Of a DNA stretch of 64,000 bases, positions 12,291 through 21,242 are shown one piece after another. The DNA is from Roseibium album. Lineage in GTDB: Bacteria; Pseudomonadota; Alphaproteobacteria; Rhizobiales; Stappiaceae. How positions within the stretch are numbered: position 1 is the stretch's first letter; the number at the start of each line of letters is the position of its first letter. A program made the translations under genes and the position numbers. Location of the stretch: positions 62,001 to 126,000 of the forward strand of contig CXTY01000001.1 in NCBI GenBank assembly GCA_001404055.1, in the 5' to 3' direction. Below the pieces are notes generated by a model, which was not told where the DNA came from, searched no databases, and saw nothing but the letters and a program-made list of their open reading frames with translations.

Positions 12291-12549
12291 AACGAGCTGA
12301 TTGAGTAGGTCTGAAACTGGCGCATTTGAATCCTGCAATGCCCTCACGCCTTGCAGCAAAATGTCTGCTCCAATGCGTTCTTGAGGCTGCTTTGCATCCG
12401 AATAACAACCACATGTAAGCGAGGAGTTCGCCCGCTTAAGTGCAAGTTCCATGCTCTGCAATCCAGCTGTCGTGGAGAAACTAATGACAATCCGCTAAAC
12501 AGGATTACGTACAGATTGAGAAGAATCGGTTCACCAACTGGAGAATGCG

Positions 12550-13332
12550 ATGTTTAACATGGGTATTCGCAGTATAGAACGTACGGTATTGGTAATTTTA
12601 CTGACTTTATTCGGTTATATTGGTCAAGCAAGCGCTGAAAATATTGTTAAATTTGGCCATTATGGCGGGTATGCGCCGGTTACACATGGCGAAGGTCAAG
12701 AAGTTCGCGGTATCTTGGTAGAGACCCTGAAAGCCGTATTTGAAAAAGTAGACGGTTATTCACCGGAATTTCATGGGCTTCCTTGGGCAAGGGCCCAAAA
12801 AATGGTTGAAAATGGTGAGCTAGACGCTTTCTGTACAGTACCCACAGATACGAGAAGCCAATATGTTCTCTTCGGGAGACATGCAGCGTGGGCTCCGACC
12901 CCTGTAGCTTTCTTTTCTCCAAGCAGTCCGAATGCGACCAAAATCAAGTCCATCAGTGAAAAAGAAGATCTGAGAGACATCAACCTTGTTGACTATGTTG
13001 GTAACGGCTGGAGCGAGGCCAATATTGGAGAGTTCAACCCCAACAAGGTCACAGATCTTGAAAACGCGTTCGACGTGGTCAGGCTCCATCGGGCAGACGC
13101 GCACATCAGTCCCTTCGCGATGGGCACGTACCAACTCAACCAGTTGGGAATGGATCTCGATTATGTCGAACTTCCATTTTTTGATGCTGACTACAAATTC
13201 AAAATCGGTATCAGAAAGGACTATCCCGGAGCTGCTGAACTTCAGGTCAAACTTGACGAAGCCATTGCAGAGCTACGTGCAGAAGGGAAACTCAAGGAAA
13301 TTGAGCAGGCCTATCTGGATAACTTGAAGTGA
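12550..13332 (+). CDS. Orphan periplasmic solute-binding protein (family 3 type)
   Basis: A 260-residue exported protein with a signal peptide (cleavage after ASA) and a type-II periplasmic binding fold: the first lobe opens with GYAPVTHGEGQEVRGIL, the hinge region is near residue 110-120, and the C-terminal helix is KEIEQAYLDNL. Family 3 proteins bind amino acids or small polar solutes. No permease or ATPase gene lies nearby, so it works alone or with a distant transporter or sensor. The start has ggagaa about 6 bases upstream. A 7-base-pair hairpin (13330-13350) follows the stop. Confidence 0.85.
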   Translation: MFNMGIRSIERTVLVILLTLFGYIGQASAENIVKFGHYGGYAPVTHGEGQEVRGILVETLKAVFEKVDGYSPEFHGLPWARAQKMVENGELDAFCTVPTDTRSQYVLFGRHAAWAPTPVAFFSPSSPNATKIKSISEKEDLRDINLVDYVGNGWSEANIGEFNPNKVTDLENAFDVVRLHRADAHISPFAMGTYQLNQLGMDLDYVELPFFDADYKFKIGIRKDYPGAAELQVKLDEAIAELRAEGKLKEIEQAYLDNLK

Positions 13333-13361
13333 AGCCTGATCGTGGCTTCAAATTCGCTGCT

Positions 13362-13838
13362 TCAATATTTTGCACGGCTAATGTGGTTCACTGTTTTTTC
13401 CCGCGCACTGGATAGCGCCGCATCCAGTTCTTTCTCGGCAGTGATGACCTTTCGAATTCCATTGCCGACCAGGTTTCCCAAAAAGTGATATTCTGGAAAG
13501 CTCACATATTGAACGCCTGTGTAAGGAACATCATCGACCGTGCTGTACTCAGGATCTGTCGACTGAATTTGCTCCAGAACGAAATCGCTATACAGGGCAA
13601 CACACTTTAGTTGGGAACTGTTGTAGGTGGAAACGCGCGTTCCGCCGGGCGCGTAGAGCCACACTTTGGTTTTACCCACTAGCTCGATGTATTTTTTTGA
13701 CGTCGCCTAGAAAATGAAATCTTTAGCTGCTTGCGTTTGAAACGAGGAATTGGGCATCGCTAGTGCCCAGAACCAAAGCAAATTTGTGCCCTTTTCAACT
13801 GTTTCAGCAGGTGGTGGGCTTTCGGAAGTCGTGGTCTT
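13362..13838 (-). pseudogene. Remnant of a polyol-type ABC substrate-binding protein
   Basis: The downstream 105 codons read as the C-terminus of a sorbitol/mannitol-type family 1 binding protein: GGTRVSTYNS, VPYTGVQYVSFPE, then a terminal helix. Reading the same frame upstream continues the family pattern (KGTNLLWFWALAMPNSS, then AAKDFIF, then ATSKKYIELV) but is broken by TAG at 13709-13707, where the family has Trp. Further upstream, similarity seems to shift frame around 13840. The N-terminal two thirds and all transporter partners are gone. I read it as a decayed gene. Confidence 0.7.
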
Positions 13839-13913
13839 TACGCGATTGCGGGGGAAGCAAATGTGACCCGGCTTCTATTGTTATGGAGAGAGGCGGGTCT
13901 TATGCGTCGGCAT

Positions 13914-14222
13914 TCATGCCGCACTTTTCCGCGAGGTTTTCATAGGTACGCCTGGCTGTTTCATGTCAGCCAGGCGTGAAACGGGAATTGATTGCAGGTC
14001 AGTCGAATGCGATTGCGACACATCAGTGCCGCTTTGAGCATAGGTGGAAAGTTGACACTCCACGGGGCTGACGTTGCGGCACAAGTTGCCAAAAATCGAG
14101 GACACTGAGCGGAACAGTGCGAACAAGTCCGCGCTGCGCAACTCACGGGCTTTCTTGTCATAAAAACCATAGTCGATGGATCCATCGGGAAGCTTCTGGT
14201 GCTGAGGTGTTGGGCAGAACAT
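13914..14222 (-). CDS. Hypothetical protein, 102 residues
   Basis: I do not recognise this protein. It is soluble, with no signal peptide or membrane segment. The N-terminal third contains LPDGSIDYGFYDKKARELRS, resembling small alphaproteobacterial proteins that begin with a DGSIDxxFY segment followed by a basic helix. The rest is low in structure signals, with two cysteines near the middle. The start is well supported: ATG at 14222 with gaggaga about 7 bases upstream. Divergent from the winged-helix/hydrolase gene, with 170 bases between. Confidence 0.55.
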   Translation of the reverse strand: MFCPTPQHQKLPDGSIDYGFYDKKARELRSADLFALFRSVSSIFGNLCRNVSPVECQLSTYAQSGTDVSQSHSTDLQSIPVSRLADMKQPGVPMKTSRKSAA

Positions 14223-14392
14223 TGATCTTCTCCTCGGTTTGACTAGAAGGAGCATGGCTTAAGGAGATCAATCCCGCTTGAAGATCACCTTTAGAACGTC
14301 TTGTGTTTTTCTCTATTTCATCGTTGAAAAATTGCGCCAACTGCCGTCTTCGACTAGCGTGAATATCGGTGACCCGAGCGAAAGGGGGAGGG

Positions 14393-15574
14393 ATGCGCTA
14401 TGTATTTTCAGATTGCGTCCTGGATACGGAAAGTTATCAACTTCATAAGCATGGAGTTGAAGTTTCGGTTGAACCTCAAGTGTTCGAACTGCTCTCCCTG
14501 CTTGTTGAAAATCCCGGAAAACTGATTTCCAAAGACCTGATAATCGACCGCGTCTGGGAGGGGCGTATCGTATCGGAAGCCACCGTCAGTGCGCGTATCA
14601 GTGCAGCCCGCGCCGCGGTAGGTGACACCGGGAAGAACCAGGCCGTTATCCGCACGGTTCAGCGCCGTGGATTGGAGTTGATCGTTCCCGTCGTAACTCG
14701 AGCGAGTGGATCGGTATCATTTGAACCTTGTGGCCGTGATCAGACCATTCATTTCGCTAAATCGGATGATGGAACCGACATCGCCTATGCACAGTCAGGC
14801 GAAGGTCCGGTGCTTGTCCGCGCCGGACATTTTCTTACGCATCTGGAGAAAGACTGGTCCAGCCCCGTTTGGGGCCCATATCTGAAAAAATTGAGCGCTG
14901 CGCATGCCTTGGTTCGATATGATCAACGCGGGACGGGACTGTCAGATTCGCAACTTCGAAACCCGAGCATTGAATCCTACATGGCGGACCTGCTTGCAGT
15001 CGTCGATGCTGCAGGGCTGGAAACCTTTCCGCTGATTGCGTCCTCGCAGGGTGTTCCAACATCTGTCCTATTCGCAGCAACCTATCCTGAGCGGGTAAGC
15101 AGGCTTGTTCTTTTCGGAGGATTTGCGCAAGGGCGGGCAAAGCGGCACCACCAGTATGCAGACGAGGAAGCAAATGCGTTGCTGGCCTTGATCCGGTCGG
15201 GCTGGGGCAAGCCCAATAGCGCATTCATGGTTGCCTTCACTTCTGTCTTTTGCCCCGGTGCTTCCAAGGAGGAGATCGACAATCTGGTCGAGATACAATT
15301 GGCTTCGACGTCAGCAGACAATGCCGCCCGAATTCGCACAACAATTGATAGTTTCGACGTGTTGGAATTCCTGCCAAGAGTGCAGGCACCCACACTGGTT
15401 ATTCATGCCAGCAATGACGCCCTGCATCCGGTTTCCCAAGGACGTCTTTTGGCCTCTGGCATTCCGGGGGCAGAGTTTTTGCAGGTTGAAAGCAATAACC
15501 ATGTTTATTTGCCATCAGATCCGGCGTGGAACCAAATCGTTGAGGCACAACTAGACTTCGTCGGACAAGCTTGA
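14393..15574 (+). CDS. Winged-helix (OmpR/CadC-type) domain fused to an alpha/beta hydrolase
   Basis: A 393-residue two-domain protein. Residues 1-105 are an OmpR-type DNA-binding winged helix (EPQVFELLSLLVENPGKLISK, then RTVQRRG). Residues 120-393 are an alpha/beta hydrolase with the nucleophile elbow ASSQG (Ser218), an acid in HASNDALHP and a late His in NNHVYLP. No receiver domain or membrane helix is present. It could be a regulator that senses an ester or lactone through its hydrolase domain (inference). ATG at 14393 follows aaagggggag closely. Confidence 0.88.
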   Translation: MRYVFSDCVLDTESYQLHKHGVEVSVEPQVFELLSLLVENPGKLISKDLIIDRVWEGRIVSEATVSARISAARAAVGDTGKNQAVIRTVQRRGLELIVPVVTRASGSVSFEPCGRDQTIHFAKSDDGTDIAYAQSGEGPVLVRAGHFLTHLEKDWSSPVWGPYLKKLSAAHALVRYDQRGTGLSDSQLRNPSIESYMADLLAVVDAAGLETFPLIASSQGVPTSVLFAATYPERVSRLVLFGGFAQGRAKRHHQYADEEANALLALIRSGWGKPNSAFMVAFTSVFCPGASKEEIDNLVEIQLASTSADNAARIRTTIDSFDVLEFLPRVQAPTLVIHASNDALHPVSQGRLLASGIPGAEFLQVESNNHVYLPSDPAWNQIVEAQLDFVGQA

Positions 15575-15624
15575 AGTCCAACTTCCGCAGCTAAATGACT
15601 CTTGGAACGCTCTAAAACGGGGTC

Positions 15625-17061
15625 TTAGCCAATCGGCAATCTCACTTCAGCTTCCAGTCCGCCGCCTTCAAGGTTTCGAAGAGCTATCGTGCCACCATGG
15701 GCATGAATGATGGAGCGGCTGATAGCCAATCCCAGACCGATCCCGCCGGTTTCCTCACTGCGGGATTCTTCCAGGCGAACGAAAGGTTCGAAGACGTCCT
15801 GCTGGCGATCCTCCGGGATGCCCGGACCATTGTCGTCAACGCGAATTATTATTGTCTCCGCCGCTTTTTCCGCCTTTACCGAAACAGTGTCACCGTAGCG
15901 GATACCGTTCTCAATCAAATTGCGTAGCGCGCGCTTCAGCGCAATCGGCCTGCAGGAAAGGGAGATATCGCCGACAACTTGAACTGAACAGTCATGTCCC
16001 ATGTCCTTCTGGTCTCCGGCCAGGCTTTCCAGCATGGCACCAAGGTCGGTGACTTCAGCGTCTTCTGCGTGCGCCTCGTCCTTGGCAAAGCGGAGGGTGG
16101 CTTCCGTCATGGCCGCCATTTCTTCCAGGGTTTCGATCATCTTTTCCCGGTTTTCATCGTCGTCGATGAATTCGGCGCGGATCCTCAACGATGTAATCGG
16201 TGTCCTGAGATCATGGCTGATTGCCGCGAGCATGCGGGTACGATCCCGCACGAACCGGGTCAACCGGTCCTGCATTTCGTTGAAAGAAGAGGTCAGTGCT
16301 CTCACTTCGCTAGGCCCGCTTGGGTGAAGCGGTTCCAGCTCCTCGCCGCGACCGAATTTTTCGGCAGAGACGGCGAGTTCCTTCAGCGGTCGTGTGACCC
16401 TTCGAAGAGCAAGGCCAATGATCACGACGGATGCCAGAGCTGTCAGAGCGAGTTGGACAAGGAGCGGGATGAGAGCGCCGGGAGGCGGGCGGTAGCTTGT
16501 TGCCACATTCAGCCAGCGTTCGTCCGCCATCTGGATAGACAACGAAAGATCTTCAGGCTTGTTCATGATCTTGCGCAGGTTCTTTGGCCGCTCGTGCTTG
16601 GGCACATCCCGCCAGCTTTGTTTGTAATGTTGGGTATCTGCCTTTTGGCGCGGACCGCGCTTTTCATCTGCATGAATGTTGACGTGGGCGGTTTGCCCAT
16701 TAGACAGCTGTCCGGTGATGTAGCCCTGTAATCGTTGTTCAAAACGTGTTTTTGCGGGTTCAGCCGCGAGCGGCGTGTCCCCAACCCAGAATACGGCAAA
16801 TCGACTGCTGCTGGCGTCGAGAACACGATCCTGTAGCGTCGCTGGTGTGTCTTCCAGCAATTCTGCTACGGAAACCGCGCGGGCAAGCAGGTTGTCGCGC
16901 GCAGCTGCAACCATCGCAATGCGTCGCTCATCACGGAATATCACGATGCTTAGCGCCTGTGCCGCAAAAATGGCAATCAGGAGCAGAATGACCAGCTGGG
17001 ATGCCAGGGTCTTTGGCCAGAGGGCATAAAGTGCCTTTTTTGTACGCTCAGATATTGTCAT
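15625..17061 (-). CDS. Membrane sensor histidine kinase
   Basis: A 478-residue inner-membrane kinase. One transmembrane helix lies at about residues 20-42, a periplasmic domain of about 160 residues follows, a second helix lies near 205-225, then HAMP, the H-box ISHDLRTPI, N-box NLIENGIRYG and the G-boxes DNGPGIP and GIGLGLA. The periplasmic part is polar and rich in Lys, His and Asp, with no named domain seen. The start overlaps the response-regulator stop by four bases. Operon layout resembles RstAB/CarRS-type systems. Confidence 0.93.
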   Translation of the reverse strand: MTISERTKKALYALWPKTLASQLVILLLIAIFAAQALSIVIFRDERRIAMVAAARDNLLARAVSVAELLEDTPATLQDRVLDASSSRFAVFWVGDTPLAAEPAKTRFEQRLQGYITGQLSNGQTAHVNIHADEKRGPRQKADTQHYKQSWRDVPKHERPKNLRKIMNKPEDLSLSIQMADERWLNVATSYRPPPGALIPLLVQLALTALASVVIIGLALRRVTRPLKELAVSAEKFGRGEELEPLHPSGPSEVRALTSSFNEMQDRLTRFVRDRTRMLAAISHDLRTPITSLRIRAEFIDDDENREKMIETLEEMAAMTEATLRFAKDEAHAEDAEVTDLGAMLESLAGDQKDMGHDCSVQVVGDISLSCRPIALKRALRNLIENGIRYGDTVSVKAEKAAETIIIRVDDNGPGIPEDRQQDVFEPFVRLEESRSEETGGIGLGLAISRSIIHAHGGTIALRNLEGGGLEAEVRLPIG

Positions 17062-17792
17062 TCAACCTGGTCTTTCACCTCGGCGGTGAACATGTAACCG
17101 CCACCCCAGACCGTCTTGATCAGCTTCGGATCCTTGGGGTCGACTTCGATTTTCCGCCTCAGGCGCGAGACCTGATTGTCGATGGAACGGTCAAAGACAA
17201 CGGGCGCCCTGCCTGTGGTCAGGTCCAGCAGTTGGTCCCGGTTCAAGACCATCTTGGGACGTTTCAGGAAAGCGCAGAGTAATTGGAACTCCCCGCTCGA
17301 TAGCGGAATGTCATTGCCATTCGGGTCTGCAAGCTCACGGCGTGAAACGTTGAGTGCCCAGCCGTCAAAGTGCATTTTCTCCTGCTCGATCGGGTCCCGT
17401 TCCTTTGGCGCAAGAGATGTCCGCCGCAAGACAGCACGGATTCGAGCCAGCAATTCTCGCGGGTTGAACGGCTTGGTCACATAATCATCAGCCCCGATTT
17501 CAAGACCGATGACCCGGTCTGTATCATCTGCCATCGCTGTCAGAAGGATGACCGGCATTGATCCGGTCTCGACCAGGTGCCTGCACAGAGAGAGGCCGTC
17601 TTCACCTGGCATCATGATATCGAGGACGACAAGATCCACCGAAGCTGCCTTGAGGGACTTTCGCGCATGCGCTGCGTTTTCTGCCGTTGTGGCTCTGAGG
17701 CCATTCTTTATTAAATAGCGGGCAAGGGTCTCGCGAATGTCACGATGATCATCCACCACCAGGATATGCGGGCTCGGATCACTCAACTTCAT
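17058..17792 (-). CDS. OmpR-family response regulator
   Basis: A 244-residue cytosolic regulator. The receiver domain has VVDDHRD near the N-terminus, phospho-acceptor Asp in VVLDIMMPGEDG, and the switch Lys in YVTKPFN. The C-terminal OmpR winged helix contains ELLARIRAVLRR and the ending KTVWGGGYMFT. ATG at 17792 begins the conserved domain, although its ribosome-binding site is close (ggag directly before). Upstream gene of the kinase and divergent from the EF-hand protein gene, the probable target. Confidence 0.93.
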   Translation of the reverse strand: MKLSDPSPHILVVDDHRDIRETLARYLIKNGLRATTAENAAHARKSLKAASVDLVVLDIMMPGEDGLSLCRHLVETGSMPVILLTAMADDTDRVIGLEIGADDYVTKPFNPRELLARIRAVLRRTSLAPKERDPIEQEKMHFDGWALNVSRRELADPNGNDIPLSSGEFQLLCAFLKRPKMVLNRDQLLDLTTGRAPVVFDRSIDNQVSRLRRKIEVDPKDPKLIKTVWGGGYMFTAEVKDQVE

Positions 17793-17896
17793 CTCCAATC
17801 TTGCCGTCTTTTTGCAATCAAAGTGCTGATCGCATGCTGATCTGCTTGTTTCTACAGTTAAAATAATAACAGCCGCACATTTACGCGAACCGAACT

Positions 17897-17910
17897 TGTA
17901 ACAAAGTGTA
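17897..17910. promoter_or_regulatory. TGTA-N6-TGTA direct repeat, candidate response-regulator box
   Basis: TGTA occurs at 17897-17900 and 17907-17910, spaced one helical turn. Read on the minus strand it is TACACTTTGTTACA, one base from the RstA consensus TACATNTNGTTACA as I recall it. It lies between the regulator gene and the EF-hand gene. Confidence 0.5.
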
Positions 17911-18020
17911 TCGCTGCGGCCCAGCGGGACATTTGGTGACACTTCCCCCCATTCTGGAGGGTATTCTTGCGACAATTGCCACCTACCTTCAGTTCATCAA
18001 CGAACCGAGGAGTTGTTGGA

Positions 18021-18983
18021 ATGAAACCGTTCAAGAAGATTGCAATTGCCGCTTTGGCTGCGAGCGTCGCGGGTACCGCGCTGACCGCCGGCCTGTCCGC
18101 TTCAGCCCAGGAAACGGCTGCAACGGGGAACGGGGGCAAGGAAATTCAGCAGACCGCCGAAAAGCGTTTTGCTCATATGGGTGAACGTCGTGGTCACGGC
18201 AAGCGTGGCGGTAAACAACGTGCAGAGCGCCTGTTTGAGCGTTTTGACACCGACAAGGATGGCGTAATTACGCAAACCGAAATCGAGGAAATCCGCGCAC
18301 AGGATTTTGCGACTGCCGATGCAGATGGCAATGGTGAAATCAGCCTGGAGGAATTCAAGGCTGCGTTTATGGACCGCTCAAACAATCGCATGGTCCGTGC
18401 ATTCCAGTTCCTGGACGCTGACGGCGACGGAACCGTCACGCAGGCAGAAGTGGATGTTGTTGCCAATCGCCTGTTCAACCGGCTTGACCGGGATGGCAGC
18501 GGAACCATTGAACGTGTTCGCGGTCAACGCGGTGTCAATGCCGAAAATGACGGTGACCGAAGTCAGCGTGCTGAAGCCAGGGAACGCCGTGGACGCGGTG
18601 GTCAGCACGGTCGCGGTGGTCAGGCCCGCCAGTTCATGGCGCTGTTTGACACGGACGGCACCGGCAAGGTGACCCGCGATGACTATGACACCAAACGCTC
18701 TGAGCTCTTTGCTCTGGCTGACACAAACGGCAGTGGATCCTTCACGTTGGAAGAGTTCAGCCCGTTGTGGATGGCGATTAACGAGAACCGGGTCGTCAAC
18801 ATGTTCCAGCGTGCAGATGCCGATGGCAGCCTCAGCATCACGCAGGAAGAACATGACAAACGCCTGGACCGGCTGATGGAACGCGCTGACCGCAACAAGG
18901 ACGGTGTCATAACAAAGGCCGACTTCAAGAAGGGCAAAAAAGGCAAGGGCAAAGGCAAAGGCAAAGGCAAACATCGCAGCTAA
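18021..18983 (+). CDS. Exported calcium-binding protein with eight EF-hands
   Basis: A 320-residue protein with a signal peptide (cleavage after ASA, about residue 29), so periplasmic or secreted. Eight EF-hand loops begin at residues 76, 100, 132, 156, 210, 234, 266 and 290. Spacing 24-32-24 is repeated exactly, offset 134, so a four-hand module was duplicated. Loop 4 lacks the final acidic residue and loop 7 has Leu where Gly is usual. A Gly/Arg/His-rich linker separates the halves, and the tail is Lys/Gly-rich. The start has gaggag 9 bases upstream. Divergent from the two-component system. Confidence 0.93.
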   Translation: MKPFKKIAIAALAASVAGTALTAGLSASAQETAATGNGGKEIQQTAEKRFAHMGERRGHGKRGGKQRAERLFERFDTDKDGVITQTEIEEIRAQDFATADADGNGEISLEEFKAAFMDRSNNRMVRAFQFLDADGDGTVTQAEVDVVANRLFNRLDRDGSGTIERVRGQRGVNAENDGDRSQRAEARERRGRGGQHGRGGQARQFMALFDTDGTGKVTRDDYDTKRSELFALADTNGSGSFTLEEFSPLWMAINENRVVNMFQRADADGSLSITQEEHDKRLDRLMERADRNKDGVITKADFKKGKKGKGKGKGKGKHRS

Positions 18984-19060
18984 TGCCCGTCGATCTCCAG
19001 TGACCCAAACCTGGAGGTGTTTCCCCTGACCTCATGTGCCCGCCTGATTACGGGGAAACG

Positions 19061-19090
19061 AAAAGGGAGCCGTGCAAACGGCTCCCTTTT
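19061..19090 (+). terminator. Bidirectional terminator between EF-hand and VOC genes
   Basis: A perfect 12-base-pair stem, aaaagggagccg with cggctccctttt around a 6-base loop, ends in A and T tracts. It serves both the EF-hand gene and the convergent VOC gene. Confidence 0.9.
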
Positions 19091-19150
19091 GCTGTTGGCA
19101 TTTGTCTGCGAGCAAAAAATAGTCATTTTGATGTGCTGTTTACAGCCTGA

Positions 19151-19531
19151 TTATTCATCCATTGAGAAATCGACGTGGATGTGGTTTCCGTCGGGATCCC
19201 ACACATTAATCGCAATCATGCGTGTGTCTTCGATTTCCGCGCGCCGGTATTTTACATCGTGTTCGTTTAATCGTTTTTCGAACTCGGCAAGTCCTGTGGC
19301 TGTGAATGCGAAATGTTCGAGTTTCAGTTTGACTTCCGACCCGACATTGGCTGGTTCATCCTGACCAACGAGATGAACGACTGCCTGGTCACCAGCATAC
19401 ATCCAGGCCCCGGGAAACGGAAAATTCGGCCTGAACCCGCTCTTTAGGCCCAGAACTTCGCTGTACCATTTGATCAAGTGGTCGAGACGCGTGGTCCAGA
19501 TGTTGACGTGGTCAAGTTTGAGGATCTGCAT
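19151..19531 (-). CDS. VOC-family protein
   Basis: A 126-residue single VOC unit. The start LKLDHVNIWTTRL contains the first metal-ligand-like His; EHFAFTATGLAEFE and DPDGNHIHVDF supply the second module with a His and an acidic residue near the end. Probable metal-dependent enzyme or binding protein; substrate unknown. It ends at the shared terminator and follows the thioredoxin-fold gene by 28 bases on the same strand, suggesting one transcript. Confidence 0.88.
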   Translation of the reverse strand: MQILKLDHVNIWTTRLDHLIKWYSEVLGLKSGFRPNFPFPGAWMYAGDQAVVHLVGQDEPANVGSEVKLKLEHFAFTATGLAEFEKRLNEHDVKYRRAEIEDTRMIAINVWDPDGNHIHVDFSMDE

Positions 19532-19558
19532 GATTGGCCTTTGGTTTTGGTTCGGACC

Positions 19559-20113
19559 TTAGGCTTTCCACTTGATGGAACAGCCGATTGAAGGAATTTG
19601 TTCTGCTGGTCCCTGTCCGGTGTCTGCGACCTGTTTCATGGCTTCAAAGAGGTCGCGAGGCAAGTCTGCAGTCGAAGTGTTCATGCGTGTGGCATCGAGC
19701 CGTCCGCGATACTGCAACCCGAGCTCACTATTGAAGCCGAAAAAGTCGGGTGTGCACACCGCGCCATAGGTTTTGGCGACCGACTGGTCTGCGTCATGCA
19801 GATAAGGAAATGGGAATGCATGTTCTTCAGCCAACAATTGCATGTTGTGGAAATTGTCTGCTGGATAAGCGACAGCGTCGTTTGAGCAAATGGCAGCAAC
19901 GCCCACCCCCAGTTCTTTCAGGTCGCGCGCATCGCGAACAATCTTGTCGAGCACTGCAAGAACGAAGGGGCAGTGGTTGCAGATGAACATGACCAAGGTG
20001 CCGTATTCGCCGGCGATATCTTTCAAGCCGTACGTGACACCATTGGTTGCAGGCAAAGTGAAATCCTGGGCTTGCCAGTTGAAGTCACAGACAGGTGTGT
20101 TCAGTGCGGCCAT
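19559..20113 (-). CDS. Thioredoxin-fold (AhpC/TSA-like redoxin) protein
   Basis: A 184-residue cytosolic protein of the redoxin group. FTLPATNGVTYGLKDI leads to the active strand MFICNHCPFV, where CNHC takes the place of the thioredoxin CxxC; CTPDFFGF holds the cis-proline region. Members are annotated as thioredoxin family proteins and may reduce peroxides or disulfides. ATG at 20113 has gagga 5 bases upstream. It lies 65 bases after the zinc-type dehydrogenase gene on the same strand. Confidence 0.88.
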   Translation of the reverse strand: MAALNTPVCDFNWQAQDFTLPATNGVTYGLKDIAGEYGTLVMFICNHCPFVLAVLDKIVRDARDLKELGVGVAAICSNDAVAYPADNFHNMQLLAEEHAFPFPYLHDADQSVAKTYGAVCTPDFFGFNSELGLQYRGRLDATRMNTSTADLPRDLFEAMKQVADTGQGPAEQIPSIGCSIKWKA

Positions 20114-20178
20114 GGGATCCTCGAATAAGCTCAGACAGCGAACTGGTTGGTGCAACCGGCTCACCGGTTGCACCCATT

Positions 20179-21189
20179 TCAGAAACCTTCGATGACAATC
20201 TTGCCCTTTGCCGTGCCGGTTTCAATAAGCCCGTGAGCTTTTCGCATATTTTGAGCGTTGATTGGCGACAGTACTGTGTCCAATGTCGTGCGAATACGCC
20301 CGGCATCGATCTCACCAGCCACATATGTCAGGAGCTCATGTTGCTTGATCATGTCCGGTGTCTTGTGCATGGCCCGTGCGAACATGAATTCCCAATGCAG
20401 GCTTGCTGCCTTCATCTTCATCTTGTCCATTGGCATCGGCTGATTGGTGTCGTCGATTGTCACGATGCCGCCTTGTGGTCGGATCAGCTCGACTGCCGTA
20501 TCCCAATGGCGCATGTCGTTGAAGATCGCGATGTGGTCAACATGCTGAAATCCGAGAGCGCGCACCTGCTCCACCATGGGTTGGCGGTGGTTGACGACGT
20601 GATCAGCACCTAACTCCTTGACCCAGGCAGTGGTTTCTGGCCGCGAAGCCGTCGCGATGATTTCCAGACCGGCAGCCTTTGCCAGCTGTATGCCAATGGA
20701 CCCGACACCGCCACCAGCACCGATGATCAGGATGCTTTCGCCCCTGTTCTTGCCGTCACGGTCAATGCCAAGGCGGTCGAAGAATGACTCGTAGGCTGTC
20801 AATGTGGTGAGCGGCAAGGCGGCGGCTTCAGCGAAGTTCAGAGACTTGGGTTTGCGTCCGACGATGCGTTCGTCGACCAATTGATACTCGGCGTTGGAGC
20901 CGGATCGGGTGATATCACCGGCGTAATAGACTTCGTCGCCTGCTTTGAAGATGGTCACATTGTCACCGACCGCCTCGACAACACCAGCTGCGTCCCAGCC
21001 GAGGACTCGCGGTGTTTCTTCAACGGTATTCTTTGGTGCGCGGACCTTTGTATCAACCGGATTGACCGAGACGGCCTTGATCACAACAAGAATGTCGTGG
21101 CCTTCAGGAGACGGCTTTGGAATATCCACATCAAGGAAGACGTTCGGATCTTCGACGGGCAGATAATGGGTTAGTGCGACAGATTTCAT
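20179..21189 (-). CDS. Zinc-type alcohol dehydrogenase-like / quinone oxidoreductase
   Basis: A 336-residue NAD(P)H-dependent oxidoreductase of the MDR superfamily. The GroES-like domain has VSVNPVDTKVR and GWDAAGVVEAVG; the nucleotide-binding domain has LIIGAGGGVGSIGIQLAK. The structural zinc cysteines are absent, which fits the zeta-crystallin/YogA-like branch rather than true zinc ADHs. Such enzymes reduce quinones or enones. It follows the ABM monooxygenase by 53 bases on the same strand, and both are divergent from LysR at 21630, so the three may form one regulon. Confidence 0.9.
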   Translation of the reverse strand: MKSVALTHYLPVEDPNVFLDVDIPKPSPEGHDILVVIKAVSVNPVDTKVRAPKNTVEETPRVLGWDAAGVVEAVGDNVTIFKAGDEVYYAGDITRSGSNAEYQLVDERIVGRKPKSLNFAEAAALPLTTLTAYESFFDRLGIDRDGKNRGESILIIGAGGGVGSIGIQLAKAAGLEIIATASRPETTAWVKELGADHVVNHRQPMVEQVRALGFQHVDHIAIFNDMRHWDTAVELIRPQGGIVTIDDTNQPMPMDKMKMKAASLHWEFMFARAMHKTPDMIKQHELLTYVAGEIDAGRIRTTLDTVLSPINAQNMRKAHGLIETGTAKGKIVIEGF

Positions 21190-21242
21190 TTGTTGATTTC
21201 CGGTTTGTTTAGGGGGGTGCAGGGGCGCGACTTGTGATCTTT

